A stretch of DNA of 46,177 bases from JADHUC01 sp964617665 (GCA_964617665.1 CAZUAH010000039.1:1-46177), one strand, 5' to 3'. Shown: positions 25,091 to 34,463, counted from the first letter of the stretch. Notes: generated from the letters alone by a model not told the origin. Program-made: numbers and translations.

Positions 25091-26242
25091 TTAGCGGGTC
25101 CGAGGCATGAGCAGATAGTCCTCGCCCCAAAGAAGCGGCATAGAACATCGTCGGTCGAAGGCATCGCGGCTGCCGCCCTGTAGAAGATTCGCGGTTCGGT
25201 TGCCACCTCCTTCGTGCATCAGTTCATACTCGTGGATCGGTACTTGGAAGTAGTCGCGGCCTTTAAGGTACCGCATCACCGAGCGTGCGCCTTGGTACTG
25301 GCCCGGTTTGAACAACACGTCGACTTGCCACCCAAGGGAGCCAGCCTTCTCTAGCCAGTCGTATGCCTCGGTCTGGCTCTCGGCCGATTGCCGGAACGTG
25401 ATTCCACCAATACGCAGCAGGTAACGAACCGTCTCCGAACTCCGTTCGGACGCGTCCGGCGGATGCACTCCGACGCGTTGACCATCTGGGCCCACGCGGC
25501 TGGTGGCGTATTGGTAGCCGAATTGAGTCAGTATCTCGCAAGGACCAAAACGTTGTATCGTATCGTACTCCGGCACGGCGATTCCGTGGGCCAAGTCGGG
25601 CCATTGCGTTTTCAATTGCGCCGGACCGATCACCGGCTTGCCGGCAGCCACCAGCCGCCGCGCCAGCGAAAAGTCGGCATGGTCGTGATGACGATGAGTA
25701 ATCAGAGCAACGTCGACTAAACCGGCCAAGCGATCCCGCTGTTCGCGCGTCATATAGAAACCACTTTGGTAACTGTCGGACTCTTCTGGTTCGCCGGCGT
25801 TATTCACAGGCCCCTGGCAGAAATCGAGGGCAACCGTTCCATCCGCACTCTTCAGAATTACAGAAGAAGAATAGAACTTGAAAAGATGCACTCCTTCGAC
25901 CACGCGAGTTCTCTCCAATGCGTCGAGCCCGCGATCGACCCTTTGCCGGTAGAAACGTACCATCCCTCTGAGCCAAGGCTTCAGCTTGGGTCGATCCTCG
26001 TCGGAGACATGCTTCACCGAATAGCAAATCAGCCGGTCCATCGACTGCATGATCTTCAAACGTTCGTCGCCGTTGTCGAACGACGGTGGATAGCTCTCCA
26101 TGGCCTGATAGATGTCGTCCCAGGACATATTGGACGAGAGGCAAGGCGCAGATTGGCTTTCGCCTGCGATGGCGTCCGCTGTCACTCCCAGCGCCACAAC
26201 TAACGACCAACTGAACCATCGCGACCAAGAGCCGGCGACCAT
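25091..26242 (-). CDS. Exported MBL-fold metallo-hydrolase
   Basis: A 383-residue protein. ATG 26242 is chosen because GAGAGGA lies 9 nt upstream and a signal peptide follows. The metallo-beta-lactamase metal motif H183-R-H185-H-D187-H188 is intact (ITHRHHDH). It is followed by a Cys/His-poor region with GPAQLKTQWP. An N-terminal helical region of about 100 residues precedes the MBL fold. The reaction is unknown; UlaG- or RNase Z-like folds share this motif. It is the first gene of the minus-strand run and is divergent from the Gfo/Idh/MocA gene at 26391. Confidence 0.7.
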   Translation of the reverse strand: MVAGSWSRWFSWSLVVALGVTADAIAGESQSAPCLSSNMSWDDIYQAMESYPPSFDNGDERLKIMQSMDRLICYSVKHVSDEDRPKLKPWLRGMVRFYRQRVDRGLDALERTRVVEGVHLFKFYSSSVILKSADGTVALDFCQGPVNNAGEPEESDSYQSGFYMTREQRDRLAGLVDVALITHRHHDHADFSLARRLVAAGKPVIGPAQLKTQWPDLAHGIAVPEYDTIQRFGPCEILTQFGYQYATSRVGPDGQRVGVHPPDASERSSETVRYLLRIGGITFRQSAESQTEAYDWLEKAGSLGWQVDVLFKPGQYQGARSVMRYLKGRDYFQVPIHEYELMHEGGGNRTANLLQGGSRDAFDRRCSMPLLWGEDYLLMPRTR

Positions 26243-26390
26243 AGTTCGGATTCCTCTCAAGAAGGCACTTGTTGCGGGGTGAGACCGCGGCATGTAAGTT
26301 AGGTGGGCCCTCTGCGGAGTGCGTATTGTAGCATGAAATTACACCACAACCTACTAACCCGTCGCAATTGCTGATCGAGGGTGCGAACTC

Positions 26391-27761
26391 ATGAAGTCGG
26401 GACAGCGTTTCTCACGACGACGATTTCTGAAGCGTATCACGTTGGCAGCAACGGCGGGAATGACGGCACCGTATGTCGTGCCTGCTCGTGTCCTGGGACT
26501 TGACGGCCAAGTGCCACCCAGCGAAACAATCGCATTAGGGACCATCGGACTGGGCTTCGCGTGGCAGGCGGGGATGGCGCACAAAGGTGTCCGCTTGCTT
26601 GCCGTGTGTGATGTTCAGCAATCACGCCTCTCCTCGGCCAAGTCGCAAGTCGACAGGCACTACCGCAATCAGGACTGCCAGGCGTGTGGTGACTTTCGCG
26701 AAGTGATCGGACGCGACAACATCGACGCCGTCTACATCGCCACACCCGACCACTGGCACGCTCCGATCACGATCGCGGCGGCCAGAGCAGGCAAGCACAT
26801 CTACTGCCAAAAACCGCTAACACACACGGTGGCCGAAGGCCGGGCTGTCGTCGAAGTCGTGAATCGCTACGGGGTCGTGTTCCAGCACGGGACGCAGCAC
26901 CGTTCCGAATGGGCCTTCAACGCCGCCGCCAGGCTAGTCCAGGGCGGCTACTTGGGCAAGTTGCATACCATTCGCCTGGGTATGCCGAGCGGCCAGCGTT
27001 GTCCGACTCAGCCAGTGCAAGCGGTACCTGATGGTTTCGATTACGACATGTGGCTGGGGCCGGCGCCCTGGGCGCCATTCACGTCCAAACGTTGCTTTGG
27101 CATCCACTCTTGGTACTTCATCTCTGACTACTGTGTCGGATACATCGCGGGTTGGGGCGTCCATCATCTGGACAGCGGCCAGCATGGCTACGGCGCGGAC
27201 GACGTGGGGCCGAATTGGGTCCGTTCAAAGGCAATCTTTCCTACTGAGGGGCTCTACGATACGCCGATTCACTATCGGGTCGACTTCGAGTACAAGGATG
27301 GTGTGACGATGACATGTATCGACACAGCCCACCACTGGTCCAAACCGTCCGGCATCCCCGCTGGGCAGGTTCGGGAAATCCACGGCGACGCGGCCGGCCG
27401 ACACCGTTTCGGCGTGCTTTTCGAAGGCACTGAAGGCAGCGCGTTCGTCTGGCGCGAGGGGCGTTTGGAGACGCAGCCGGAATCGTTGCGTTCAGTCGTC
27501 GATCGGGACATGCCGCCCACGGCCAAGGACTATGGGACGCCCGGCCATTTCGGAAACTGGTTCGACTGCATTCGCTCGGGACGCCGCACGAATGCTCCGG
27601 TCGAGGTGGGCCATCGCTCGACCACGCTGTGCAACATCGGAACGATCAGCATGTCACTTGGCCGTGACCTCCAGTGGGATCCCGACGCCGAGCGTTTCGT
27701 CAACGACGACGATGCCAACCGTATGCTGTCCTGCCCCATGCGCGAGCCATGGGGGCTATAG
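26391..27761 (+). CDS. Tat-exported Gfo/Idh/MocA-family oxidoreductase
   Basis: A 456-residue protein with a Tat signal (S-R-R-R-F-L-K at 8-14). The Rossmann start reads GTIGLGFAWQ instead of the common GCGGRG form. IATPDHWHAPI and CQKPLTHT (Lys kept, Glu of the EKP motif replaced by Gln) are present. Later segments (GFDYDMWLGPAPW, GWGVHHLD) are typical of the planctomycete subgroup. It is followed after 56 bp by the polysaccharide-lyase-like gene on the same strand, suggesting joint action on a glycan. Substrate not known. Confidence 0.8.
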   Translation: MKSGQRFSRRRFLKRITLAATAGMTAPYVVPARVLGLDGQVPPSETIALGTIGLGFAWQAGMAHKGVRLLAVCDVQQSRLSSAKSQVDRHYRNQDCQACGDFREVIGRDNIDAVYIATPDHWHAPITIAAARAGKHIYCQKPLTHTVAEGRAVVEVVNRYGVVFQHGTQHRSEWAFNAAARLVQGGYLGKLHTIRLGMPSGQRCPTQPVQAVPDGFDYDMWLGPAPWAPFTSKRCFGIHSWYFISDYCVGYIAGWGVHHLDSGQHGYGADDVGPNWVRSKAIFPTEGLYDTPIHYRVDFEYKDGVTMTCIDTAHHWSKPSGIPAGQVREIHGDAAGRHRFGVLFEGTEGSAFVWREGRLETQPESLRSVVDRDMPPTAKDYGTPGHFGNWFDCIRSGRRTNAPVEVGHRSTTLCNIGTISMSLGRDLQWDPDAERFVNDDDANRMLSCPMREPWGL

Positions 27762-27817
27762 ACCTGGGCTCAAGCCTCGATTCTTCAGCCAAATCAACCA
27801 AGTAGGAGAACGTCGAC

Positions 27818-30800
27818 GTGGCGGAACGATTTTGGATTGGCGTGATCGTATTGGTGTGCTCGACTGCCGCCGCGGATGACACCGACCGCGATGGCATACC
27901 GGACGTGGTCGAGCGCAAAATCGGGACGCCGGAGGACGTGCCGCAGCGTTTGACGCTAGTCACGACTAGCCCAAATCGCGGATTCAGCGACGAGGACGCG
28001 GCGAAACACGCGCCCGACATCATCGAGTTCTCGGCCTGTCACGTTGGTGACCAGCGGCTTTTGTTCAGAGTGTCCTACTCGCACAAGCCGAATTTCGCCA
28101 ACGCCACGTTCATCATCTACGCGGACATGGACAACGACACCTCGACCGGCCGAGTGAACGAGCACCACGGTGGCGTCGACGTGATGATTACCGTCCACGG
28201 AAATAAACTCGGCGCAAGCCTGCACAACCCGCTTTTTGCGCGACAGAACACGATTCCATGTGGGGCGGTTCACGACAATTCGTTTTTCGTGACGCTTGAC
28301 GCGCCGCTGCGGGTGCGAGACGAGCAAGTTGAGCTGGGCTTGCACCTGCTATCGCAGCGCACTGGAGGCACAAGTGACGGCACACGCCACGTGGTGGTGA
28401 AACTTCCGTCGGTGAATCGTCCTGTGCCCAAGCTGCCTCAACGTCGATCCGACAGTCTGCGTAGCCTGGCCGACTATCGTTACTATGACGACAAGGTGAA
28501 GTACGAAAAACTCGCAGACAAGGGGCTCACATACGAGCAGGTTGCACCCAAGGAGCCGATTCAGTTTGGCCGCCCTCGCCCGCCGGTACCGTTCTCGACA
28601 TCGCGCAAACCTGGGCAGCACGGGACAATCCAACGCCAGCGAGTGAAAGTGAACGTGCTTGAGGAAGCCGGCGTGGCTCGAAGGGGCTCGCCGATCACTT
28701 TTGGTCTGCCGATTCCTCGAGGCGGGTTGTACGACTTGGCCAACCTGCGTGTACTGTCCCCCACGGGTCGAGAAGCGCCCGCACAATTCACGGCTACGGC
28801 CTTTTGGCCCGACGACAGCCTGAAGTGGGTGCTTGTCGATTTCCAGGCCGACCTGAAAGCGGGGCAAGAGGCCGATTACACCGTCGAACTCGGGGCCGAT
28901 GTGAATCGGGAGCCAACGACATCGAAGTTGCAGGTCGATGAATCAGCCGACATCATCCGAGTGAACACGGGTCCGCTTGGAGCCACGATCGACAAGCGGA
29001 ATTTCAACGTTTTTCGCAGCGTGAAGATCGCCGGAGAGCCAACTGTCGCCTCGGCGTCGAGCGGCGTGATGCTCGTGGACGAGCATGGCGCGATTTTCTC
29101 GCAGTCTGCCACACCTCCACGACACATCGCAATCGAAGAAATCGGGCCACAGAAAGTCGTCATTCGCGCCGAGGGTGATTACAGCAACGACGCGGGGCAG
29201 ACGTACATGGCGTACATCACGCGATTGGAGTTCTGTGCAGGATCGACACGCGTTACGGTGGCGCACACACACGTGAACACGTTCGTCAAGACCGAGTTCA
29301 CCGACATCACATCGCTTACTATGCCGCTCGCGCTTTCCGGCGGCGTGAAGCGGGCGTGCGCATTCGTGCGCGACGATGATGGAGTGCTTCAGACGCGACC
29401 GGGAGACGCTTCAACGTTTCGAGTTGCCCAATGGAACGAAAGGGAATTCACATTGGGACGCCAAGAGGCCGACGGCCGTGCAGGTCAATACTCGGGCGTT
29501 GTGCGATTCGAAGGCGACGGCGGCGCGGCGACCGTCGCGTTGCACGAATTCTGGCAGCGCTGGCCAAAGGCGTTCGACGCCGACAAGGAATCATTTGCAG
29601 TCCACTTGCTGCCTCGGCAACCGAGTTCTGATTTCGGCGCGGATCTGCCTTTCTGGCTGATGTATCCCTTCGTGGACGGCAAGTACCGTTTCAAATGGGG
29701 CATGTCATTCACGACGCGTGTCACCTTCGACTTCGCGGGCGAGACGGCAGTGGACCAGTTGCATGCAGACGCCAACATGCCGGTCGTGGCGGTGCTGCCG
29801 GCCGATTGGTATGCGTCCAGCAAAGCGTTGGGAGACGTGGCCGTTCCCAAGGGAAAGCAGTTTGCCCAGTGGGATGCCTATGTGGCCAACGCGTACAGGA
29901 ACCATATGCATCGGAAAGCCTCTTCGCGCGAATACGGTCACCTGAACTACGGCGATTGGTTCGGCGAACGAGGCCGCAATTGGGGAAACAACGAGTACGA
30001 TCTCGCTCACGGCTTCTTCAGGCAGTTTGTGCGAACCGGGCGTCGAGACTACTTTCGGCTAGCGCTCACCGCAGCGCGGCACCAAGCGGATGTGGACTGC
30101 GTGCACGCGTATCCCGATCCGTACTATGTCGGATCCAATCATCAACATTCCATCGGACATACGGGGACCTGGTCGCAAGTTCCCACGCGCGCGACATGGT
30201 CGCATCGTTACGACAGCCACACGGACGCACGCAACGGACACACCTGGGCCGATGGCATGATGGACGCGTGGTATCTGGCTGGCGATGCTCGCGTGATGGA
30301 GGCGTCGATCGGCCTGGGTGAGCACATCACGTGGGCCATGTCTCGCAAATTCGACCGGCTCGGCACCCACGAGCGTTCCGCCGGCTGGTCGTTGGCGGCC
30401 ATCGTAGCCATCTACCGCGGCACGTATGACCCCGAGTATCTGGCGGCAGCCAAGAGGATCGTGGCGATTCCACTGCGGGAACAGAGGTTTGACGACGGCG
30501 GCGCCTGGCCGCACGTGTTGCCCCGCGACCACTGCGGCGGCCATTACGGCGCGAGAGGAAACAACCTGTTCTTGATTGGCGTGCTGCTTGCCGGCCTGAA
30601 AGACTACCACGAGGCCACTGGCGATCCCGCGGCGGAGAAGTCGTTGATCTCCGGCGCACGTTGGGTATTGAAATCATGGGACGAACAGGCCAAAGGCTGG
30701 CCCTACTCCGCGTCCACGAGCGGCGAGCCGTACTACGACAACGTCTCGCCCAGCCTGAACATGCTGATCATCGACTCGTTGGCCTATGCCGGCAAGCTGA

Positions 30801-30982
30801 CCGGCGATGAACGTTGTCTGGATATCACCGAAAAGGCATTCGCAGCAGTTGCGAGATCCAATCCGCCATCCGACGGCAAGTCCGTGGCGCAGAAGATATT
30901 TTTCGCGACCGACATCATGGCATCGCTCCAACAATGGTTCGCTGCACATCAAGATGACGAGGGCATCGGAGTGCTCGACTAG
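27818..30982 (+). CDS. Secreted YetA/PcRGLX-like polysaccharide lyase candidate
   Basis: A 1054-residue protein starting at GTG 27818 with AGGAGAA 6 nt upstream. A signal peptide (about 1-19) is followed at once by D-T-D-R-D-G-I-P-D, a thrombospondin-type-3/dockerin-like calcium loop. Residues about 30-200 look like a beta-sandwich. From about 285 the protein shows SPITFGLPIPRG and FWPDDSLKWVLVDF, the signature of the exo-rhamnogalacturonan lyase-like (PL26/YetA) N-terminal domain, followed by a beta-rich middle part. An (alpha/alpha)6-barrel-like region occupies about 690-1040. The role is probably cleavage of a uronic-acid-containing polysaccharide; the exact polymer is unknown. Confidence 0.65.
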   Translation: MAERFWIGVIVLVCSTAAADDTDRDGIPDVVERKIGTPEDVPQRLTLVTTSPNRGFSDEDAAKHAPDIIEFSACHVGDQRLLFRVSYSHKPNFANATFIIYADMDNDTSTGRVNEHHGGVDVMITVHGNKLGASLHNPLFARQNTIPCGAVHDNSFFVTLDAPLRVRDEQVELGLHLLSQRTGGTSDGTRHVVVKLPSVNRPVPKLPQRRSDSLRSLADYRYYDDKVKYEKLADKGLTYEQVAPKEPIQFGRPRPPVPFSTSRKPGQHGTIQRQRVKVNVLEEAGVARRGSPITFGLPIPRGGLYDLANLRVLSPTGREAPAQFTATAFWPDDSLKWVLVDFQADLKAGQEADYTVELGADVNREPTTSKLQVDESADIIRVNTGPLGATIDKRNFNVFRSVKIAGEPTVASASSGVMLVDEHGAIFSQSATPPRHIAIEEIGPQKVVIRAEGDYSNDAGQTYMAYITRLEFCAGSTRVTVAHTHVNTFVKTEFTDITSLTMPLALSGGVKRACAFVRDDDGVLQTRPGDASTFRVAQWNEREFTLGRQEADGRAGQYSGVVRFEGDGGAATVALHEFWQRWPKAFDADKESFAVHLLPRQPSSDFGADLPFWLMYPFVDGKYRFKWGMSFTTRVTFDFAGETAVDQLHADANMPVVAVLPADWYASSKALGDVAVPKGKQFAQWDAYVANAYRNHMHRKASSREYGHLNYGDWFGERGRNWGNNEYDLAHGFFRQFVRTGRRDYFRLALTAARHQADVDCVHAYPDPYYVGSNHQHSIGHTGTWSQVPTRATWSHRYDSHTDARNGHTWADGMMDAWYLAGDARVMEASIGLGEHITWAMSRKFDRLGTHERSAGWSLAAIVAIYRGTYDPEYLAAAKRIVAIPLREQRFDDGGAWPHVLPRDHCGGHYGARGNNLFLIGVLLAGLKDYHEATGDPAAEKSLISGARWVLKSWDEQAKGWPYSASTSGEPYYDNVSPSLNMLIIDSLAYAGKLTGDERCLDITEKAFAAVARSNPPSDGKSVAQKIFFATDIMASLQQWFAAHQDDEGIGVLD

Positions 30983-31003
30983 ATCCTTTCGGACGTTGAG
31001 AAC

Positions 31004-31395
31004 TCACTCCGCGAGCCTTTCAATGATCATGTTCGCGATTTCGTCATTGTTATTGTCTTGCATGTGTAGATGCGAGTTGCCTTTGATGCCAAGTTTGGGA
31101 AGCCAGATCACGTCGGCCTTGCCGCCTGTGGAAGTGATTTCCTCGGCCATGTTCACGCTGGCTTCGTAACGGCCGGCCATCGGTCGCAGATCGAAGTTGT
31201 CGCCATACACTCCGATGAATCGTTCGTCGGCGAAATGCTTGCAATATCGTTCGGATCGGTTTGCGAGCCCGTGGCTTCGACTGCTACGATAGTTTTGACG
31301 AGATCAGGCCAAAGCCGGGTTGCCTCGCAACCGAAGACTAGAGCGCGTATCAGATCACTGTAGCTTCCCCACGTACCAATGACTGACATTCGCAT
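31004..31395 (-). pseudogene. Frameshifted, N-truncated alpha/beta hydrolase remnant
   Basis: Two adjacent minus-strand frames together encode the C-terminal part of an alpha/beta hydrolase. The upstream part (31395 to about 31230) reads LWPDLVKTIVAVEATGSQTDPNDIASI. The downstream part (about 31240 to 31004), in another frame, reads FIGVYGDNFDLRPMAGRYEA and then GIKGNSHLHMQD (catalytic-His region). The frame change lies near 31230. The nucleophile-bearing N-terminal part is missing, cut off where the next gene begins on the opposite strand. A sequencing error could explain the frameshift but not the missing N-terminus. Confidence 0.7.
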
Positions 31396-31936
31396 TGAAC
31401 ATCTGGAACGCGATCGGCTTGGGGATGCTCGTAAGTTGGTATGGCGAGTTTTCCCTCATCAAAGTCTCCCAGAACGGCTTAGTTTCTGGGCGATCGCAAA
31501 CTGCGATTCGCCGCTAATGCGTCGACTCATCGCATGGGCGGGTGTGGACGACTTTCTGGAGCTCTGGGGTGCCGTCGACCAACAGACGGGAAGACTTGTC
31601 GGGACAACCGGCCTCTACGCCTACACACGCGACGCTGCCGAGACAGTCTGGCTCGCTTGGTTCTGCGTAGATCCCGAGATGAGGCGAAGAGGAATCGGTT
31701 CCCGATTGCTCGATTTCACGATTCAAGAAGCACGAAGAACGGGGAGACAGTATCTACGGCTGTACACATCTGACAGGCCGAACGAAGCGGCTGCCCAGCT
31801 CCTCTACGAGAGCCGTGGCCTAGAAGTTGTGGCAAGAAAGAAAAGGCTGTTCCAAACGATCATCTATCGCGAGCTACGACTCGATCAACCCGGGAAAGAG
31901 ATTGATCCACAGACAGAAGTCTGCGGCGATGATTAG
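31379..31936 (+). CDS. GNAT-family N-acetyltransferase
   Basis: A 185-residue cytoplasmic protein with the acetyl-CoA-binding motif of GNAT enzymes (VDPEMRRRGIGSRLLDF, about 99-115) and the later YTSDRPNEAAAQLLYESRGLEVV segment in two parts. No clear Shine-Dalgarno precedes ATG 31379. Its 5' end overlaps the truncated end of the hydrolase remnant on the other strand. The acceptor substrate is unknown. Confidence 0.8.
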   Translation: MTDIRIEHLERDRLGDARKLVWRVFPHQSLPERLSFWAIANCDSPLMRRLIAWAGVDDFLELWGAVDQQTGRLVGTTGLYAYTRDAAETVWLAWFCVDPEMRRRGIGSRLLDFTIQEARRTGRQYLRLYTSDRPNEAAAQLLYESRGLEVVARKKRLFQTIIYRELRLDQPGKEIDPQTEVCGDD

Positions 31937-32067
31937 GTGTATCTGTCTCAGCTTCGCGAAACGCGACCTCATCAGTTCTTGACATACCACGCAAACGGCA
32001 GTGAAATGAACGGGGCTGTTTGGCGGAAGCCGCGCAATGGCGGCTTCCAGAATTCTGCGGGGGTGCC

Positions 32068-32676
32068 ATGATCGAAACGCTGGACGTCACGAGCCGAACC
32101 GAGGTTGTGGAGACGATTGGGGCGGCCTTTCGCGAACATCCGCTTCTGCCGCCTGATCCGTCCGGCCGCAAATCGCGGCTAATGGCCAAGTCCCTACTGG
32201 ACGCCTTCGCGGCCGCTCCGGATGCACACGTGTTCGGCACCCGGCGCGAGGGTCGCTTGGACTGTGCCGCCTTCGTGTTCGATGCTGCTTATGAACCGCG
32301 CGGATGGAAACTGATCCAGCTTCTGATCCGTATGGTCCGGATGGTGGGCTGGAGGATGAGCCGCACGTTCGCGCAGGTGCTCTCGGAAAAGCCCGAGGGA
32401 AAAGACAGGCGGCTCGAGCTGTTGATCCTGGGAACACGCGAGGGTTGTCAGGGACAAGGGCTGGGACGCGCCATGATCCACCACGTATTCGACTTCGCCC
32501 GCGAGCTGGGATATCAGTCTGTTGTGCTGGAAGTGGCGAAGGAAACACCCGCCCACGGCTTCTACTTGCGTGAGGGATTCCTGGTGGAAAAAGAGATCGC
32601 CCTGCCCACCATGCCGCTATGCCTGCTCCGCCGCCCACTGGCAGCAGAAGAAGCAGACGAAGCACCTGACCAGTAG
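32068..32676 (+). CDS. GNAT-family N-acetyltransferase
   Basis: A 202-residue protein. The frame is open from 32020, but ATG 32068 (MIETLDV) is preferred, with GGGGGT just upstream. The acetyl-CoA motif is ILGTREGCQGQGLGRAMIHH, and the C-terminal part has HGFYLREGFLVEKE as in typical GNAT proteins. It is unrelated in detail to the neighbouring GNAT gene 131 bp upstream. Substrate unknown. Confidence 0.8.
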   Translation: MIETLDVTSRTEVVETIGAAFREHPLLPPDPSGRKSRLMAKSLLDAFAAAPDAHVFGTRREGRLDCAAFVFDAAYEPRGWKLIQLLIRMVRMVGWRMSRTFAQVLSEKPEGKDRRLELLILGTREGCQGQGLGRAMIHHVFDFARELGYQSVVLEVAKETPAHGFYLREGFLVEKEIALPTMPLCLLRRPLAAEEADEAPDQ

Positions 32677-32722
32677 TAACCGGTCTTACTTGCTACTCGC
32701 CTGAGTGAATGTGCCCGCGCAC

Positions 32723-32755
32723 GAAAACGGCCCCCGGGGTTTCCTTTGGGGCCGT
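32723..32755 (-). terminator. Rho-independent terminator of the UGA-containing gene
   Basis: On the minus strand ACGGCCCC (32755-32748), a 12-nt loop, then GGGGGCCGT (32735-32727) and TTTT. It lies 23 nt after the second stop codon (32778-32780) and about 225 nt after the first (32979-32981), so it marks the longer gene end. On the plus strand no T-run follows the stem. Confidence 0.7.
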
Positions 32756-32777
32756 TCGAATGGTGGTATCGTGTCAA

Positions 32778-34463
32778 TCAGTCGCCGATGAAAGCGTTGA
32801 TAACTTGATCTAGCAAAGTCTTCTTGGGCGCACTCGCCGTAGGCCTTCTCTTGGCCAACTGGATGACGCTCTCGTGCTCCTCGTCGACCTTGAACGGACC
32901 AGTCTTCATGCTAACACGAACGCGATACTCCTTAGCTGTCTCGGATGGTACTCGCCACGAGTACCGGCAGGTGAAGCCTCACCCATACTCGAACTTGCCG
33001 GTCTGGACCTTTTTGCCATCCGGATCGGTGATAGTGAACTCGGGAGCGGGCGGACGGCTGCCATTGACATAGATACCGCTACACCGCTCGCCGCCCGACC
33101 CGATCAGCGCCATTCCGAGGGAAGCGGTTGACGAGCCAGCCCCGTGCGATACGGTGACCTTCGGCGTGTAGGGTTGCCCAAAGGGAAACTCGACGGTCTC
33201 GCCGCCGCGAACCTTGACCGCGACGTAACTGTCGGTCCCGTGGGCAGAGATACGTGTAGTCCGGGCCCTCGAAGAACGTTGAGTCTTGGTGAGAGCTGCC
33301 GAGAGCGTGTCCAACAGCGACGCCGACTCCTTCTTCTCCTTTGCCTCTTCAGCAAATCCCGTGCGGTCGATTGTGTAGGAGGCCAGTTTCCAGTCGCCTT
33401 CGGGCAACGTTGCTTTGCCCGAATCATCTCCGCTGATCTTCATGAACCCAATGTCGCTGTAGACGACGGCCCGGTAGCCCTTGTTTGCGTTCGTGACGTG
33501 GCCCACCGGGATCGAAGATGGGGTGAGGCTCAGCTTGTCGCCTGCGGGCGAAGTCTTGACGTCATAGAAACTCCCTTCGATATTCACGAGCTTGCTCAGG
33601 TACTGCTGGCTGTCGTTCTCGGTCGGCGAGTAGCCTGACGTAACGCGAGCGTCCGGAGCAACGAAGACCATGTCGCCTGCCTTGGAGTACACTCCGCCGC
33701 CCGAGTAATGCGTGTTGGGATCGATCACCCATCCGTCGTCGAATCGCCCGTTACTGTTGTAGTCCACCAGCACGATCCGCTTCGTCTCGCCGTTCAGGGT
33801 GATCTGACCATCGCGATACGCGGCAGCGTTCAGTGACGCATTGGCGTACGAGTAGCTGGTCGAGCCGTAGGAATAGACGCGGAAGTTGAAAGCATACTCC
33901 ATCTGCACGCCATCGGCCTCGATCGTCAAGTCTACTCGTGCAAACGAGTAGTTGAAATAGTTCGACTGTCGGCTGAGACCACGAGGCTCGACGGCTTTGA
34001 TCACCTCGTCGTCCGTCAGGTCCCCGTTGTGATTCAGGTCGAACAGCAGGCGGTTGTATCGCACTATCTCGAATTGCTGTTTCGTGCCCGTGGACTTCTT
34101 TTCTTCCTTGTCTTTGTCCTTGTCATCCTCTTTGGCAGCCGTATCCAGCACAAATCCGTAGTGCTGCGAGCCCAATTTGGCCACGCCGCGGAACGGTTTG
34201 TCCGTTTCGTATTTGGCTGGCTCCTTCTTGATCACTTTCGAGAACGCCGGAAGTTCGCGGTCCGATCGGCTGGAGACAGACCCCGAGCGCATGTAGAAAC
34301 TCTGTGGGTAGGTCGACTGGAAGACGCTTTCTTCCGGTGTCATCGAGGACGTCGACAGCCGTTTGAGTTCCAACCTGAAACTCTCGGCATGGACGCAAGT
34401 CACCGCCAACATGACCACAGCAGCGATCAGGACGATGCTCTGTCGGTTTAACAGTCCAGGCAT
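32778..34463 (-). CDS. Secreted EF-hand-like protein with in-frame UGA, candidate selenoprotein
   Basis: Start ATG 34463 has AAGGAGGA 9 nt upstream; a signal peptide (about 1-27, ending VHA) follows. The frame meets TGA at 32979-32981 (codon 495) and continues without interruption to TGA 32778-32780, giving 561 residues if read through and 494 if not. The extension looks like real protein: it has GFTCRYSWRVP, EYRVRVSMKTGPFKVDEE and IQLAKRRP. Two EF-hand-like loops are visible, DLNHNGDLTDDE (about 141-152) and DYNSNGRFDD (about 234). Codon 495 precedes G-F-T-C499. The family is an unnamed planctomycete secreted protein to me. Selenocysteine insertion, a fresh nonsense mutation and a sequencing error are the options. 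Confidence 0.6.
32947..32965 (-). promoter_or_regulatory. Candidate bacterial SECIS hairpin
   Basis: On the minus strand, GGTACTCG-TGG-CGAGTACC forms a perfect 8-bp stem with a 3-nt loop. It starts 13 nt after the in-frame UGA, with the loop 21 nt from it. Bacterial SECIS elements, as I recall the consensus, place the apical loop about 16-37 nt after UGA with a G in the first two loop positions; both hold here. No T-run follows, so it is not a terminator. Confidence 0.5.

Noticed and set aside
32979..34463. Treating TGA 32979-32981 as the normal gene end
   Set aside because: Not excluded, but the uninterrupted protein-like extension, the hairpin spacing and the terminator beyond the second stop make simple termination the less economical reading.
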